In this document: positions 27,184-34,862 of the stretch, piece by piece
Position numbering within the stretch: the stretch's first letter is position 1
How the letters are laid out: every line of letters starts with the position of its first letter
Source: Ga0077555 sp964500805
Lineage (GTDB): Bacteria > Pseudomonadota > Alphaproteobacteria > Rhizobiales > Hyphomicrobiaceae
Direction: 5' to 3'
DNA: 64,000 nucleotides
Assembly: GCA_964500805.1 (NCBI GenBank)
Contig: CAZCQH010000003.1
Span: 134,118-198,117 of the forward strand
The notes under the pieces: generated by a model
The model's database searches: none
What the model was told of the DNA's origin: nothing
Seen by the model: the letters and a program-made list of their open reading frames with translations, nothing else
Program-made: the position numbers and the translations under genes

Positions 27184-28197
27184 TCACCGCTGGCATTTGG
27201 GGCAATGGAAGGTGGAACGCCCCGCCTGCACGATGCGCCTGATGATACCGGCGCAGCCGCCGCGGGTGCACGGTTCACCCTCACGGCCGTAGACCGAGAA
27301 CGTGTGCTGGAAGTAGCCGAGCGAGCCGTCGGTGTGGCGGTAATCGCGCAAGGTCGAGCCGCCGGCGTCGATCGCCTTTTCCAGCACAGCCCTGATGTGT
27401 GGCAGCAGCGCATGAGTGCGATCGTTCGGCTTGCCGCCTTTCTTCGCGAGCACGCTCGCCGCGCGATTGGGATTGAGCTTGGCGCGGAACAGCGCTTCAC
27501 AGACGTAGATGTTGCCAAGCCCCGCGATGATGCGCTGATCGAGCAGGAACGCCTTGAGATCCGAGCGGCGGCCTTCGGCCATGCGCGCGATGTAATCGGC
27601 GGTGAGATCCGGGCCGAGCGGCTCGACGCCAAGGTCCTTGAAGTGAGGATGCGTCGCGATCTCGTTGTGGCCGACGAGGCTCATGTAGCCGAAGCGACGC
27701 GCATCGTTGTAGGTGACCGTCGCACCGCCCTCCATGCGGAAGACGACGTGGTCGTGTGTCGGATCGTGCCCGGCGTCGTAGGTGAACTCACCAAGCTGGA
27801 TTGCGGTCGGAGAACTCGAGGTCAGACCCCCGACGGGACTCGGGGTCAGACCCCCGACGTCCGGCGCCGCGGCTTTACTTGAAGCGTTCCAGGTCGGGGG
27901 TCTGAACCCTGTTGGCATCGGGGGTCTGCCCCCTGACCCTGCTGGCAATTCGATCGAGAAGCGGCCGGTCATGCCGAGATGCATGGCGAGGATCTCGCCC
28001 TTGTCCAGCACGGCCATCAGGTATTTGGCGCGCCGCTCAATCCGCTCGATCCGCCGCCCGGTAAGGCGCTCCGCGAAATTCTCCGGAAACGGAAAGCGCA
28101 AATCGGCGCGGCGTTGATCGAGACCGACGATACGGCGGCCGGCCATCACCGGCTCCAGGCCGCGGCGGACGGTTTCGACTTCGGGCAGCTCGGGCAT
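27184..28197 (-). CDS. mutM: Formamidopyrimidine-DNA glycosylase, with in-frame repeat insertion
   Basis: 337 residues, about 45 longer than usual. The invariant start M-P-E-L-P-E-V (Pro2 and Glu3 are catalytic), Lys in RAKYL, the helix-two-turn-helix GLGNIYVCEALF and the C-terminal zinc finger (Cys-x4-Cys and C-P-K-C) are intact. It removes 8-oxoguanine and Fapy lesions. The extra length is an insertion of 44 codons at about residues 84-128, between the strand ending in FSIELPA and the DHVVFRM strand, made of palindromic repeats and read as Gly/Pro/Ser-rich sequence. The reading frame is preserved, and the insert sits in a loop of the N-terminal domain, so the enzyme may still work. Confidence 0.95.
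   Translation of the reverse strand: MPELPEVETVRRGLEPVMAGRRIVGLDQRRADLRFPFPENFAERLTGRRIERIERRAKYLMAVLDKGEILAMHLGMTGRFSIELPAGSGGRPPMPTGFRPPTWNASSKAAAPDVGGLTPSPVGGLTSSSPTAIQLGEFTYDAGHDPTHDHVVFRMEGGATVTYNDARRFGYMSLVGHNEIATHPHFKDLGVEPLGPDLTADYIARMAEGRRSDLKAFLLDQRIIAGLGNIYVCEALFRAKLNPNRAASVLAKKGGKPNDRTHALLPHIRAVLEKAIDAGGSTLRDYRHTDGSLGYFQHTFSVYGREGEPCTRGGCAGIIRRIVQAGRSTFHCPKCQR
27815..27946. repeat. Palindromic repeat insertion within mutM
   Basis: Two tandem 24-base units share CTCG(A/G)GGTCAGACCCCCGAC-type sequence (first 27815-27834, second 27839-27858) and two inverted copies with TCGGGGGTCTG follow (about 27894-27904 and 27918-27928). Together they span 132 bases, exactly 44 codons, and could fold into a large hairpin. 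The arrangement resembles in-frame palindromic elements known from Rickettsia genes (comparison is by concept, not sequence). Confidence 0.75.
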
Positions 28198-28220
28198 CGC
28201 GTGCCTCTCGGTTCCGGCCG

Positions 28221-30236
28221 TCAGAGCTGATAGGCGACGCGCATGCCCTGATCGATGGCCCGCATGGCATCGAGTTCGGCGGCTTCGTGCGCACCACCGA
28301 TCAGGTGGCATACGACTCCCTGAGCGATGAGCGTGTCGTGGAGCGCGCGCTCGGGCTCCTGGCCGGCGCAAACGACGATCGTGTCGGCGGGGATCACTTT
28401 CTCCTCGGTGCCGACGGTGATGTGGAGGCCGGAATCATCGATCTTGCGGTAGATGGCGCCGGTCACCTGCTGCACGTTTCGCTTCGCGAGCATCAGGCGC
28501 AGGATCCAGCCGGTCGAAACGCCGAGACCGCGGCCCATGCGGCCAGGCTTTCGCTGCAGCATGACGATCTGGCGCTTCGGCGCGTCGCCCGCGGCTTTCT
28601 GCAGGCCACCGCGATCCGCATTGGCGGTATCGACGCCCCACTCGGCAAGGAAATGCTTCGGATCCATCGCGACGTCGGGCGGGGGCGAAGATAGGAACTC
28701 CGCGACGTCGAAACCGATGCCGCCGGCGCCCATGATGGCGACGCGCTGGCCCGCGCTCGCTTTGCCCGAGAGGATGTCGGCATAGGAAACGCACTTCGGG
28801 TGATCGATGCCGGGAATGGCGGGCGTGCGCGGCGTGACGCCTGTTGCGATGACGACCTCGTCGAAACCCGCGAGATCGGCTGATGTGGCGCGGGTCGAGA
28901 GCTTGAGCGTCACGCCGTGCTTGTCGATGAGGCGGCGCCAGTAGCGGATGGTCTCGTCGAACTCCTCCTTGCCGGGCACGTTGCGGGCAAGGGTAAGCTG
29001 GCCGCCGACACGCGGTTGAGATTCGAAAATCGTGACGCTGTGGCCTCGTTCGGCAGCCGTGGTGGCGCAGGCAAGGCCAGCCGGGCCGGCGCCGACGACA
29101 GCAACGCGCTTCTTCTTGCCAGGTAGCGGCTGATCGAACTCAAGCTCACGGCCAGCTTTCGGATTGACCAGGCAGCTCGCTACGCGACCCGAGAAGATGT
29201 AGTCGAGGCACGCTTGGTTGCAGGCGATGCAGACGTTGATCTCGTTGGCGGCGCCGCTCTTCGCCTTGGCGATGAATTGAGGATCGGCGAGCCAGGGCCG
29301 CGCCATGGAGACGAGATCGGCCTCGCCGGAAGCGAGGATGCGCTCGGCCACATCGGGCGTCGAAATGCGGTTCGAGGCGATGACCGGGATCTTCACCGCA
29401 TCTTTCAATCGGCGGGCCGCGAAGGTCCACACAGCGCGCGGCACCTTCTGCGCGATGGTCGGGACCCGCGCCTCATGCCAGCCGATGCCCTGGTTGATGA
29501 TCGTCGCACCGGCGGCCTCCACGGCCTTGGCCTGGGCGATAATCTCATCCGCGGTAAGGCCACCTTCGACCAGATCAATGGAGGAGATCCGGTAGATGAT
29601 GATGAAGTCGGCGCCGACCTTGGCACGCACGCGCTTCAGGATTTCGACTGGAAAACGGATGCGGTTCTCGAACGCGCCGCCCCAGTCGTCGGTCCGATCG
29701 TTGGTGCGCGGCGCCGTGAACTCGTTGATGAGATAGCCCTCGCTGCCCATGATCTCGACGCCGTCGTAACCGGCCTCGCGGGCGAGCGAAGCGCAGGTGG
29801 CATAGTCTTCGATCGTGCGCGCGATGTCGGCCTCGGTCATTCGGAGCGGCGCCTTTGGATTGATCGGTGAGGCCATGGTCGACGGCGCGACAGAGGTGCC
29901 GTGGGTTGCGTAGCGGCCCGCGTGCAGAATCTGTAGTGCGATCTTCCCGCCGGCAGCGTGGACAGCGGCCGTTACCGGCTCGTGTTCATGGAGCTGCTCG
30001 CGCTTGTCGAGGACCGGTCCCTCCGGCTCGAGCAAGCCCTCTGCGTTGGGCGAGAAACCACCGGTCACGATCAGCGCCGCACCACCCCGCGCCCGCTCGG
30101 CATAAAAGCGCGCAATGCGATCCCCCGCTCGGTCCAGGGTTTCGAGGCGGGTGTGCATGGAGCCCATGATGGCGCGGTTCTCCAGCCTCGTAAATCCGAG
30201 ATCGAGGGAAGCAAGCAGGCGCGGAAACGAGGACAT
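28221..30236 (-). CDS. NADPH-dependent 2,4-dienoyl-CoA reductase-like protein (FadH/OYE family)
   Basis: 671 residues from ATG 30236. An N-terminal FMN-binding Old Yellow Enzyme barrel (about 1-340) has HAGRYA and GYDGVEIMGSEGYLINEF; a Cys cluster C-x2-C-x3-C then C about 12 residues later binds a 4Fe-4S centre; the C-terminal half holds FAD and NADP Rossmann motifs (VVGAGPAGLA and IMGAGGIG). This is the three-domain FadH arrangement that reduces dienoyl-CoA in unsaturated fatty acid oxidation; trimethylamine dehydrogenase-like enzymes share it. It lies just upstream of mutM, 23 bases away. Confidence 0.93.
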   Translation of the reverse strand: MSSFPRLLASLDLGFTRLENRAIMGSMHTRLETLDRAGDRIARFYAERARGGAALIVTGGFSPNAEGLLEPEGPVLDKREQLHEHEPVTAAVHAAGGKIALQILHAGRYATHGTSVAPSTMASPINPKAPLRMTEADIARTIEDYATCASLAREAGYDGVEIMGSEGYLINEFTAPRTNDRTDDWGGAFENRIRFPVEILKRVRAKVGADFIIIYRISSIDLVEGGLTADEIIAQAKAVEAAGATIINQGIGWHEARVPTIAQKVPRAVWTFAARRLKDAVKIPVIASNRISTPDVAERILASGEADLVSMARPWLADPQFIAKAKSGAANEINVCIACNQACLDYIFSGRVASCLVNPKAGRELEFDQPLPGKKKRVAVVGAGPAGLACATTAAERGHSVTIFESQPRVGGQLTLARNVPGKEEFDETIRYWRRLIDKHGVTLKLSTRATSADLAGFDEVVIATGVTPRTPAIPGIDHPKCVSYADILSGKASAGQRVAIMGAGGIGFDVAEFLSSPPPDVAMDPKHFLAEWGVDTANADRGGLQKAAGDAPKRQIVMLQRKPGRMGRGLGVSTGWILRLMLAKRNVQQVTGAIYRKIDDSGLHITVGTEEKVIPADTIVVCAGQEPERALHDTLIAQGVVCHLIGGAHEAAELDAMRAIDQGMRVAYQL

Positions 30237-30438
30237 GCTGGGCAAGGGCGGTCTCCTGTGAGCGTGATTGCCTAGCATGGGCGCACGCGGCGCGGAACCG
30301 ACACAGCATCAGCACCTGCGGTGCAGTTGCGTGCGCATTCCGTCGATTGCGATCCACTCGATCGATAAACGTGAGCGGCCGTCTGGCGGCGGCTGTCGCG
30401 CACCGTGCCGTGCGCCCCAGCCAGCCGCCGCCCATTGT

Positions 30439-30483
30439 CTCGCAGCCGGCCCCGAGGGGAGGGAGAAGCTGGCCGGCTGCGAG
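30439..30483. repeat. Long hairpin A (13-base perfect stem)
   Basis: CTCGCAGCCGGCC (30439-30451) pairs perfectly with GGCCGGCTGCGAG (30471-30483) around a 19-base purine-rich loop. It may be a structured RNA, a terminator or a palindromic element. Confidence 0.6.
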
Positions 30484-30550
30484 GCATTGTGTTGTGGTTC
30501 TGACGCTGTTCCGGCTCCCGCGAGCAGTTTCGTCGAACCGGGGCTGACAT

Positions 30551-30603
30551 GTGCCGCTGTCGCCCGGGCGATTACGCGCGCAAGCAGCAGGCGACAGCGG
30601 CAC
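30551..30603. repeat. Long hairpin B (13-base perfect stem)
   Basis: GTGCCGCTGTCGC (30551-30563) pairs perfectly with GCGACAGCGGCAC (30591-30603) around a 27-base loop. It lies 67 bases after hairpin A; the stems are unrelated in sequence. Confidence 0.6.
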
Positions 30604-30771
30604 AATTCCTTGAAAGTCTCGCTGAGAATGCAACCCGGCATCTTTCAGTGGCAGGGTGCTCAGAACTCGAGCGGCGGTAGAGTGATGGCATTGGTTGTGG
30701 GCGCAGGCGTCTATTGCTCGGTCATTGGTGAGAACGAGGCGCCGGTGTGCGATCGAAGTCACGCAATCTGG

Positions 30772-30840
30772 GCTGGCTGGAGGACTCGAACCTCCCGTCT
30801 CTCGCTCAAGCGGTGAGTGCGACCCATGAGCTAAGCCAGC
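30772..30840 (-). other. Degenerate tRNA-like sequence
   Basis: On the minus strand a 7-base acceptor (GCTGGCT with AGCCAGC), TA at positions 8-9, the D-arm start GCTCA and a perfect T arm (GGAGG-TTCGAGT-CCTCC) are present. The D arm is short and unpaired, the anticodon stem has an A-C mismatch, position 33 is not T, and no CCA follows. It looks like a decayed tRNA or a tRNA-mimicking element rather than a working tRNA. Confidence 0.4.
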
Positions 30841-31783
30841 CCCAATATGCGCTTGCGGCATTTCCGCCGCACGATAATTCAGCACCAATGAGATGGTGCA
30901 AAATAACAGTACCCGTGATAATGGGGAGATTATCTCAGGCGTAATAAATTGCGGCGCCGATATGCATGGGGCAGCTCTCGCCAGAAGATTTTGGCAAACG
31001 AAAACCCCGCGCAAAACAGCACGGCGAAACAAAATGGTTCGGATCCCCTGGTGAAAATGCGAGCACCAGCAAGTGCGCTCCACATCCTGGGCGGCGGCAT
31101 CCGAACAGACGTCACGATGTCAAAGAGCGTCAACACGCATCCCCTTAAAAAAGGGGAGCACCACGGCCACGTTCACAGCGTCCGCTTCGACGAGAGGAAA
31201 AGACGATATCGAACGTGCTGAGGCGGACGGCGGGCAGCGAGATGCCAGCAGCCGCTGCTTGGCGCACGGGCGCCCAGAGCACGGCAGTCTCGGTGAATTT
31301 GCTAGTCGTTCAGGCCATCTTTTCCTCCTGCCTTAGTGGCGGAGGGCTGGCCCTTCGCCGGTCAATCCAAAAGCCACTTGCTGCAATTCCAGCGTTTCTC
31401 GATGGTGGCCCGAACAAGCGAGACCCGCTGATCGCACATGAACGTGCCGACACGGCGGGCGCCCGGTCGATACGACCGAGCGGCGGCGGTGCTAAGCACG
31501 GTGGCGATATGTGATGCAGGAAGCATCGGGGTCCTCAGTTTGCAGGCGGCAAAAAGCCGGCTGCTTGAATATGCGCTTTCTCCATCAGCGGCACGAGAAA
31601 GTCAAGCGCATTCGCAGTCGATTTTCTGGTTCGCATATTTTTCGTCATGACTTTTGGTTTCTCTCTTTGTGATCTGGATACGACTGAGAATGCGTGGATG
31701 AGAAAAGCGGTACTCTGTGCTCGCGCGCTCACGGAATTCGTTTCGCGTGTGCCGACGAGCCAATGCGGGGCCAGCGCCAAGCG

Positions 31784-32818
31784 TCCCTGTCCCGTTAGCT
31801 CAGGCGAGGGCCGGTGCGGTTGACTGAAAGTGTCTGTAGGGCCGCGTTTTGTCGATGAGGCGGCGCATGGTGAGCGGCGGTTTGGCGGCGACGCTTTCGA
31901 TGACGCGGGCAGCGATGCGAGCGACGCCGTCGGTCTTGCGGCGGTTGTGGCGGAAGGCGAATTCGTCGAGGTAGGCCTGCAGGTGTTTCGGCTTCACGGC
32001 GCCGGCGTGCGTGCCGATGAGCCAGCGCTTCAGCAGCGAGATCGTCCAGTGGCAGGCCTGAACGGCATCGGCCTCGCGTTTCTGGGCTTTGGTCTGGATG
32101 ATGGCGTCGTGCGCGCGTTCGCCGAGGCTCGCCTCATTGTAGCCGGCGTGGCCATCGCTCGTGACATGAGCGTCGGCCGCGACCTCGCCGTCGGCGAAAT
32201 GCTTGCAAGCTGCGGTATCATTGTTGTCGGCGTGGGCGAGGCGCACGCGGCCGTTGGCCTCGGCCGCCACCAGGACGAGTTGCTTGTTTGGGCCGCCTTT
32301 TCCGCCCACCAGCGCCTCGTCCATCTCGACGAAAGGGCCGAGCGGCTCGCTGTCCGAGCGAACCATCGCGGCGCGCAATTTGTGCAGCCAGCTCCATGCC
32401 GTCTTGTAGGAGCCGAACCCCATGAGGCGCTGGAAATCCTTACCCGAGATGCCCGTGCGCCGCGTCGAGATCTCGAAGATGGCGCGAAACCACATCTTGA
32501 AGGGCTTTCTCGTCTTCTCGAGCAACGTGCCCGACGTGAGGCTCGTCTGATGACCGCAATCGGCGCATTCGAACAGGAAGCCGCCGCGCTCCGTCCACAC
32601 CCGCGTCGAGTGGCACCGCGCGCACGCTGGCTTGCCGCCCCACCGCACCGCGATCCAATAGTCGCGACAGTCCTCCTCGGTCCGGAACCGCTCCTCGAAC
32701 TCGAGCGCCGTCTTCGGGAAATCACGCCACAAGCGGTTGTGGTTCTCGTTCGCCATGGCCCACCTCCTGGGTGAGCCTCACATACGACACGATTGTGCCG
32801 GAACTAGGGGGACAGGCA
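31784..32818. mobile_element. IS1595-family insertion sequence, copy 1
   Basis: About 1035 bases bounded by imperfect 18-base inverted repeats (TCCCTGTCCCGTTAGCTC at 31784-31801; complement of TGCCTGTCCCCCTAGTTC at 32801-32818; 14 of 18 match). The single transposase fills the interior. A matching target duplication was not evident, so exact ends are uncertain by a few bases. An identical end occurs at the right edge of the window. Confidence 0.8.
31800..32756 (-). CDS. IS1595-family (ISXO2-like) transposase
   Basis: 318 residues. The N-terminal zinc ribbon is visible as C-A-R-C and C-A-D-C pairs (about residues 45-75), followed by a helix-turn-helix segment (SGKDFQRLMGFGSYKTAWSW) and the DDE/N catalytic core of ISXO2-like enzymes, with FVEMDEALVGG (first Asp), VTSDGHAGY (second Asp) and a late NHFK/H-type region replaced by ACHWTISLLKRWLIGTH. 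The frame is intact and appears functional. It cuts and pastes the element. Confidence 0.93.
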   Translation of the reverse strand: MANENHNRLWRDFPKTALEFEERFRTEEDCRDYWIAVRWGGKPACARCHSTRVWTERGGFLFECADCGHQTSLTSGTLLEKTRKPFKMWFRAIFEISTRRTGISGKDFQRLMGFGSYKTAWSWLHKLRAAMVRSDSEPLGPFVEMDEALVGGKGGPNKQLVLVAAEANGRVRLAHADNNDTAACKHFADGEVAADAHVTSDGHAGYNEASLGERAHDAIIQTKAQKREADAVQACHWTISLLKRWLIGTHAGAVKPKHLQAYLDEFAFRHNRRKTDGVARIAARVIESVAAKPPLTMRRLIDKTRPYRHFQSTAPALA

Positions 32819-33091
32819 TGTGGGCGAAGGGCAGTTATCGCCAAAACGTATCCCGCTGATAGATATAGGGAAAATGTGAGATCCACCATCGAGACCGCTA
32901 TTCATCCGTGCTCGGCTGAGCGCTAATCCGCCCGAAACTGCGCAAATCGCACATCCTGTCCAGAATAATTGTCGCGCGACGCTTCGGGCCGGACCATCTT
33001 GCAGGCCCTGACCGCCTTGCTTGCGCTCACTGCAGAACGCCGCAAGTCGGCCGCCGGCGCAGGGCATCGGGCCGGAGACGCCGAACGGAGC

Positions 33092-34381
33092 CTACCCCGT
33101 CAACCGCTCGATGCTGGCACCGCAGCGCGAGAGCTTCTCCTCCAGCCGCTCGAAGCCGCGGTCGAGATGGTAGACGCGGTTGATCATCGTTTCGCCCTCG
33201 GCCATCAGTCCGGCGATGACCAGAGACACCGAGGCTCTCAGGTCTGTTGCCATCACCGGCGCGCCCTTCAGCGCTTTCACACCGCGAATCGTCGCCGTAT
33301 CGCCGTGCAGCTGAATGTCGGCACCGAGCCGAGCCAGCTCCTGTACGTGCATGAAGCGGTTTTCGAAGATCGTCTCGCGAATGACGCTCGTGCCCGTGGC
33401 GCGCGTCATGAGCGCCATGAGCTGCGCTTGTAGATCGGTCGGGAAGCCCGGGAACGGCTGCGTCTCGATGGAAATGGGCTCGATCCCGCCGCCGTTGCGC
33501 GAGATGCGCACGCCGCCGTCGACCGGCTCGACTTTGGTGCCGGTGCGGGCGAGCGTGGTCAGAGCCGTCTCGAGCAGCTCGACCTGGGCGCCTTCGAGCA
33601 CGACGTCGCCGCCGGTCGCCGCTACCGCGCAGGCGAAAGTGCCCGTCTCGATGCGATCCGGCAGCACGGTGTGGGTTGCGCCTTCGAGGCGATCGCGGCC
33701 CTGGATGCGCAAGGTCGACGTTCCAATGCCCTCGATTTCGGCCCCCATGCGCATCAGGCAGCGGGCGACGTCGCCGACCTCGGGCTCGCGGGCGGCATTC
33801 TCGATCAGGGTCTCGCCGCGGGCCAGCGCTGCCGCGAGGAGCACGTTGTGCGTCGCGCCGACTGACACCTTCGGGAAGATGATGCGCGCGCCCTTCAGCC
33901 GCTTCGGCGCCTTGGCGACGACGTAACCGGCGTCAATGTCGATCTCGGCGCCGAGCGCCTTCAGACCCATCAAGTGAAGGTCAACTGGCCGGGTGCCGAT
34001 GGCGCAGCCGCCGGGAAGCGAAACGCGCGCCTCGCCCATGCGCGCCAGAATGGGACCCAAGACCCAGAAGCTTGCCCGCATGCGAGAGACCATCTCGTAG
34101 GGCGCGGTGGTGTCGACAATGTCACGTGCGGTGAAGTGGAAGGTCTCGCCCAGGTGCAGCGAGGGGCCCGCCCGCTTGCCCTCGATGGAATGGTCGACTC
34201 CGTGGTTCCGAAGGATGCGCGCCAGCAGGTTGACATCGGCCAGGTTGGGTACGTTTTTCAGGGTGAGCCGATCGGCAGTCAGCAGGCTGGCAATCATCAG
34301 CGGAAGAGCGGCGTTCTTGGCGCCGGAGATCTGTATGGTACCCTTCAGCGGCTGGCCGCCTGCAATCTTGATGCGGTCCAT
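33092..34381 (-). CDS. murA: UDP-N-acetylglucosamine 1-carboxyvinyltransferase
   Basis: 429 residues, with the EPSP-synthase-like inside-out barrel. The catalytic Cys is in LPGGCAIGTRPVDLH (near residue 117), Lys22 and Asn23 in SGAKNAALP, and the C-terminal DLRASVSLVIAGL matches MurA. It adds enolpyruvate to UDP-GlcNAc, the first committed step of peptidoglycan synthesis, and is the fosfomycin target. AGGAGAT precedes ATG 34381. The 59-residue gene upstream on the same strand may be cotranscribed. Confidence 0.97.
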   Translation of the reverse strand: MDRIKIAGGQPLKGTIQISGAKNAALPLMIASLLTADRLTLKNVPNLADVNLLARILRNHGVDHSIEGKRAGPSLHLGETFHFTARDIVDTTAPYEMVSRMRASFWVLGPILARMGEARVSLPGGCAIGTRPVDLHLMGLKALGAEIDIDAGYVVAKAPKRLKGARIIFPKVSVGATHNVLLAAALARGETLIENAAREPEVGDVARCLMRMGAEIEGIGTSTLRIQGRDRLEGATHTVLPDRIETGTFACAVAATGGDVVLEGAQVELLETALTTLARTGTKVEPVDGGVRISRNGGGIEPISIETQPFPGFPTDLQAQLMALMTRATGTSVIRETIFENRFMHVQELARLGADIQLHGDTATIRGVKALKGAPVMATDLRASVSLVIAGLMAEGETMINRVYHLDRGFERLEEKLSRCGASIERLTG

Positions 34382-34518
34382 CGGATCTCCTCGGATGCTC
34401 CCCGGAGGCGGCGCTCGAGAACCTGATCCGCCCATTGTGACGGCCAGATGTCTCAGAATTCGCTGCGGAGCACAATGCGGAAGCCGGTCGCAGAGTTGCT
34501 TGATTGGGACCGGACAAT

Positions 34519-34698
34519 TCAGCGGTCAGCGTCGCTGCGATCTTGCTTCGCCGATTGGGACTGATTGTCGGTGGCCGCGATTGCCCGCTCGCGATCCTTG
34601 CGCCGCTTCAAGTTGGCGCGAAGTTGGGCCGCGAGCCTGTCACGACGGCCAGAGTCGCCCTTGGTTCCGCCACGGCGATCCTTGTCTGCTGCCTCCAT
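34519..34698 (-). CDS. Small basic conserved-type protein upstream of murA
   Basis: 59 residues, very rich in Arg, Lys, Asp and Gln. The central RLAAQLRANLKRRKDRERA forms a predicted amphipathic basic helix. Similar short proteins with an R-L-A-x-x-L-R-x-N-L-K-R-R-K motif lie upstream of murA in other Hyphomicrobiales as I recall them; they have no known function. It ends 137 bases before murA on the same strand. GAGGGG lies upstream at a rather long spacing. It could bind RNA or a ribosome surface, which is speculation. Confidence 0.68.
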   Translation of the reverse strand: MEAADKDRRGGTKGDSGRRDRLAAQLRANLKRRKDRERAIAATDNQSQSAKQDRSDADR

Positions 34699-34862
34699 CG
34701 TCGGTTGGCCCCTCGCTGAGAATAAGCGGCAAGCTGGGCTCCCTGCCGCGACCCGCCATGCGCTGGATCCAAAGGTGCCGGCGTCGAATCGTCAACGTTA
34801 AAGAGAGAGGTCGCCGCACTTGTGACTGCTGCTCGACTCAGAAAGCTTGCCGCTGGCCCGCA

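Larger units (their letters stand above)
30237..31783. other. Gene-poor 1.5-kb interval
   Basis: No open frame here has convincing protein-like composition or a ribosome binding site. The left third (30240-30680) is GC-rich and full of inverted repeats; the stretch from about 30860 to 31780 is visibly poorer in GC than its surroundings and includes a degenerate tRNA-like sequence, a CCCCTTAAAAAAGGGG hairpin at 31141-31156 and, next to the insertion sequence, a short minus-strand frame (31535-31660) with helical character that could be a gene remnant. Confidence 0.5.

Noticed and set aside
29986..31083. 365-codon minus-strand frame across the gene-poor interval
   Set aside because: Unnatural composition, overlaps the start of the dienoyl-CoA reductase gene, and covers the hairpins and tRNA-like sequence.
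31141..31156. CCCCTTAAAAAAGGGG hairpin as a terminator
   Set aside because: No gene ends nearby on either strand; kept only as a mention in the gene-poor interval.
31215..31514. 99-codon plus-strand frame as a gene
   Set aside because: No ribosome binding site, non-natural composition and no conserved motif.
31776..32826. Target-site duplication flanking IS1595 copy 1
   Set aside because: The 8 bases on either side of the proposed ends do not match, so no duplication can be claimed.
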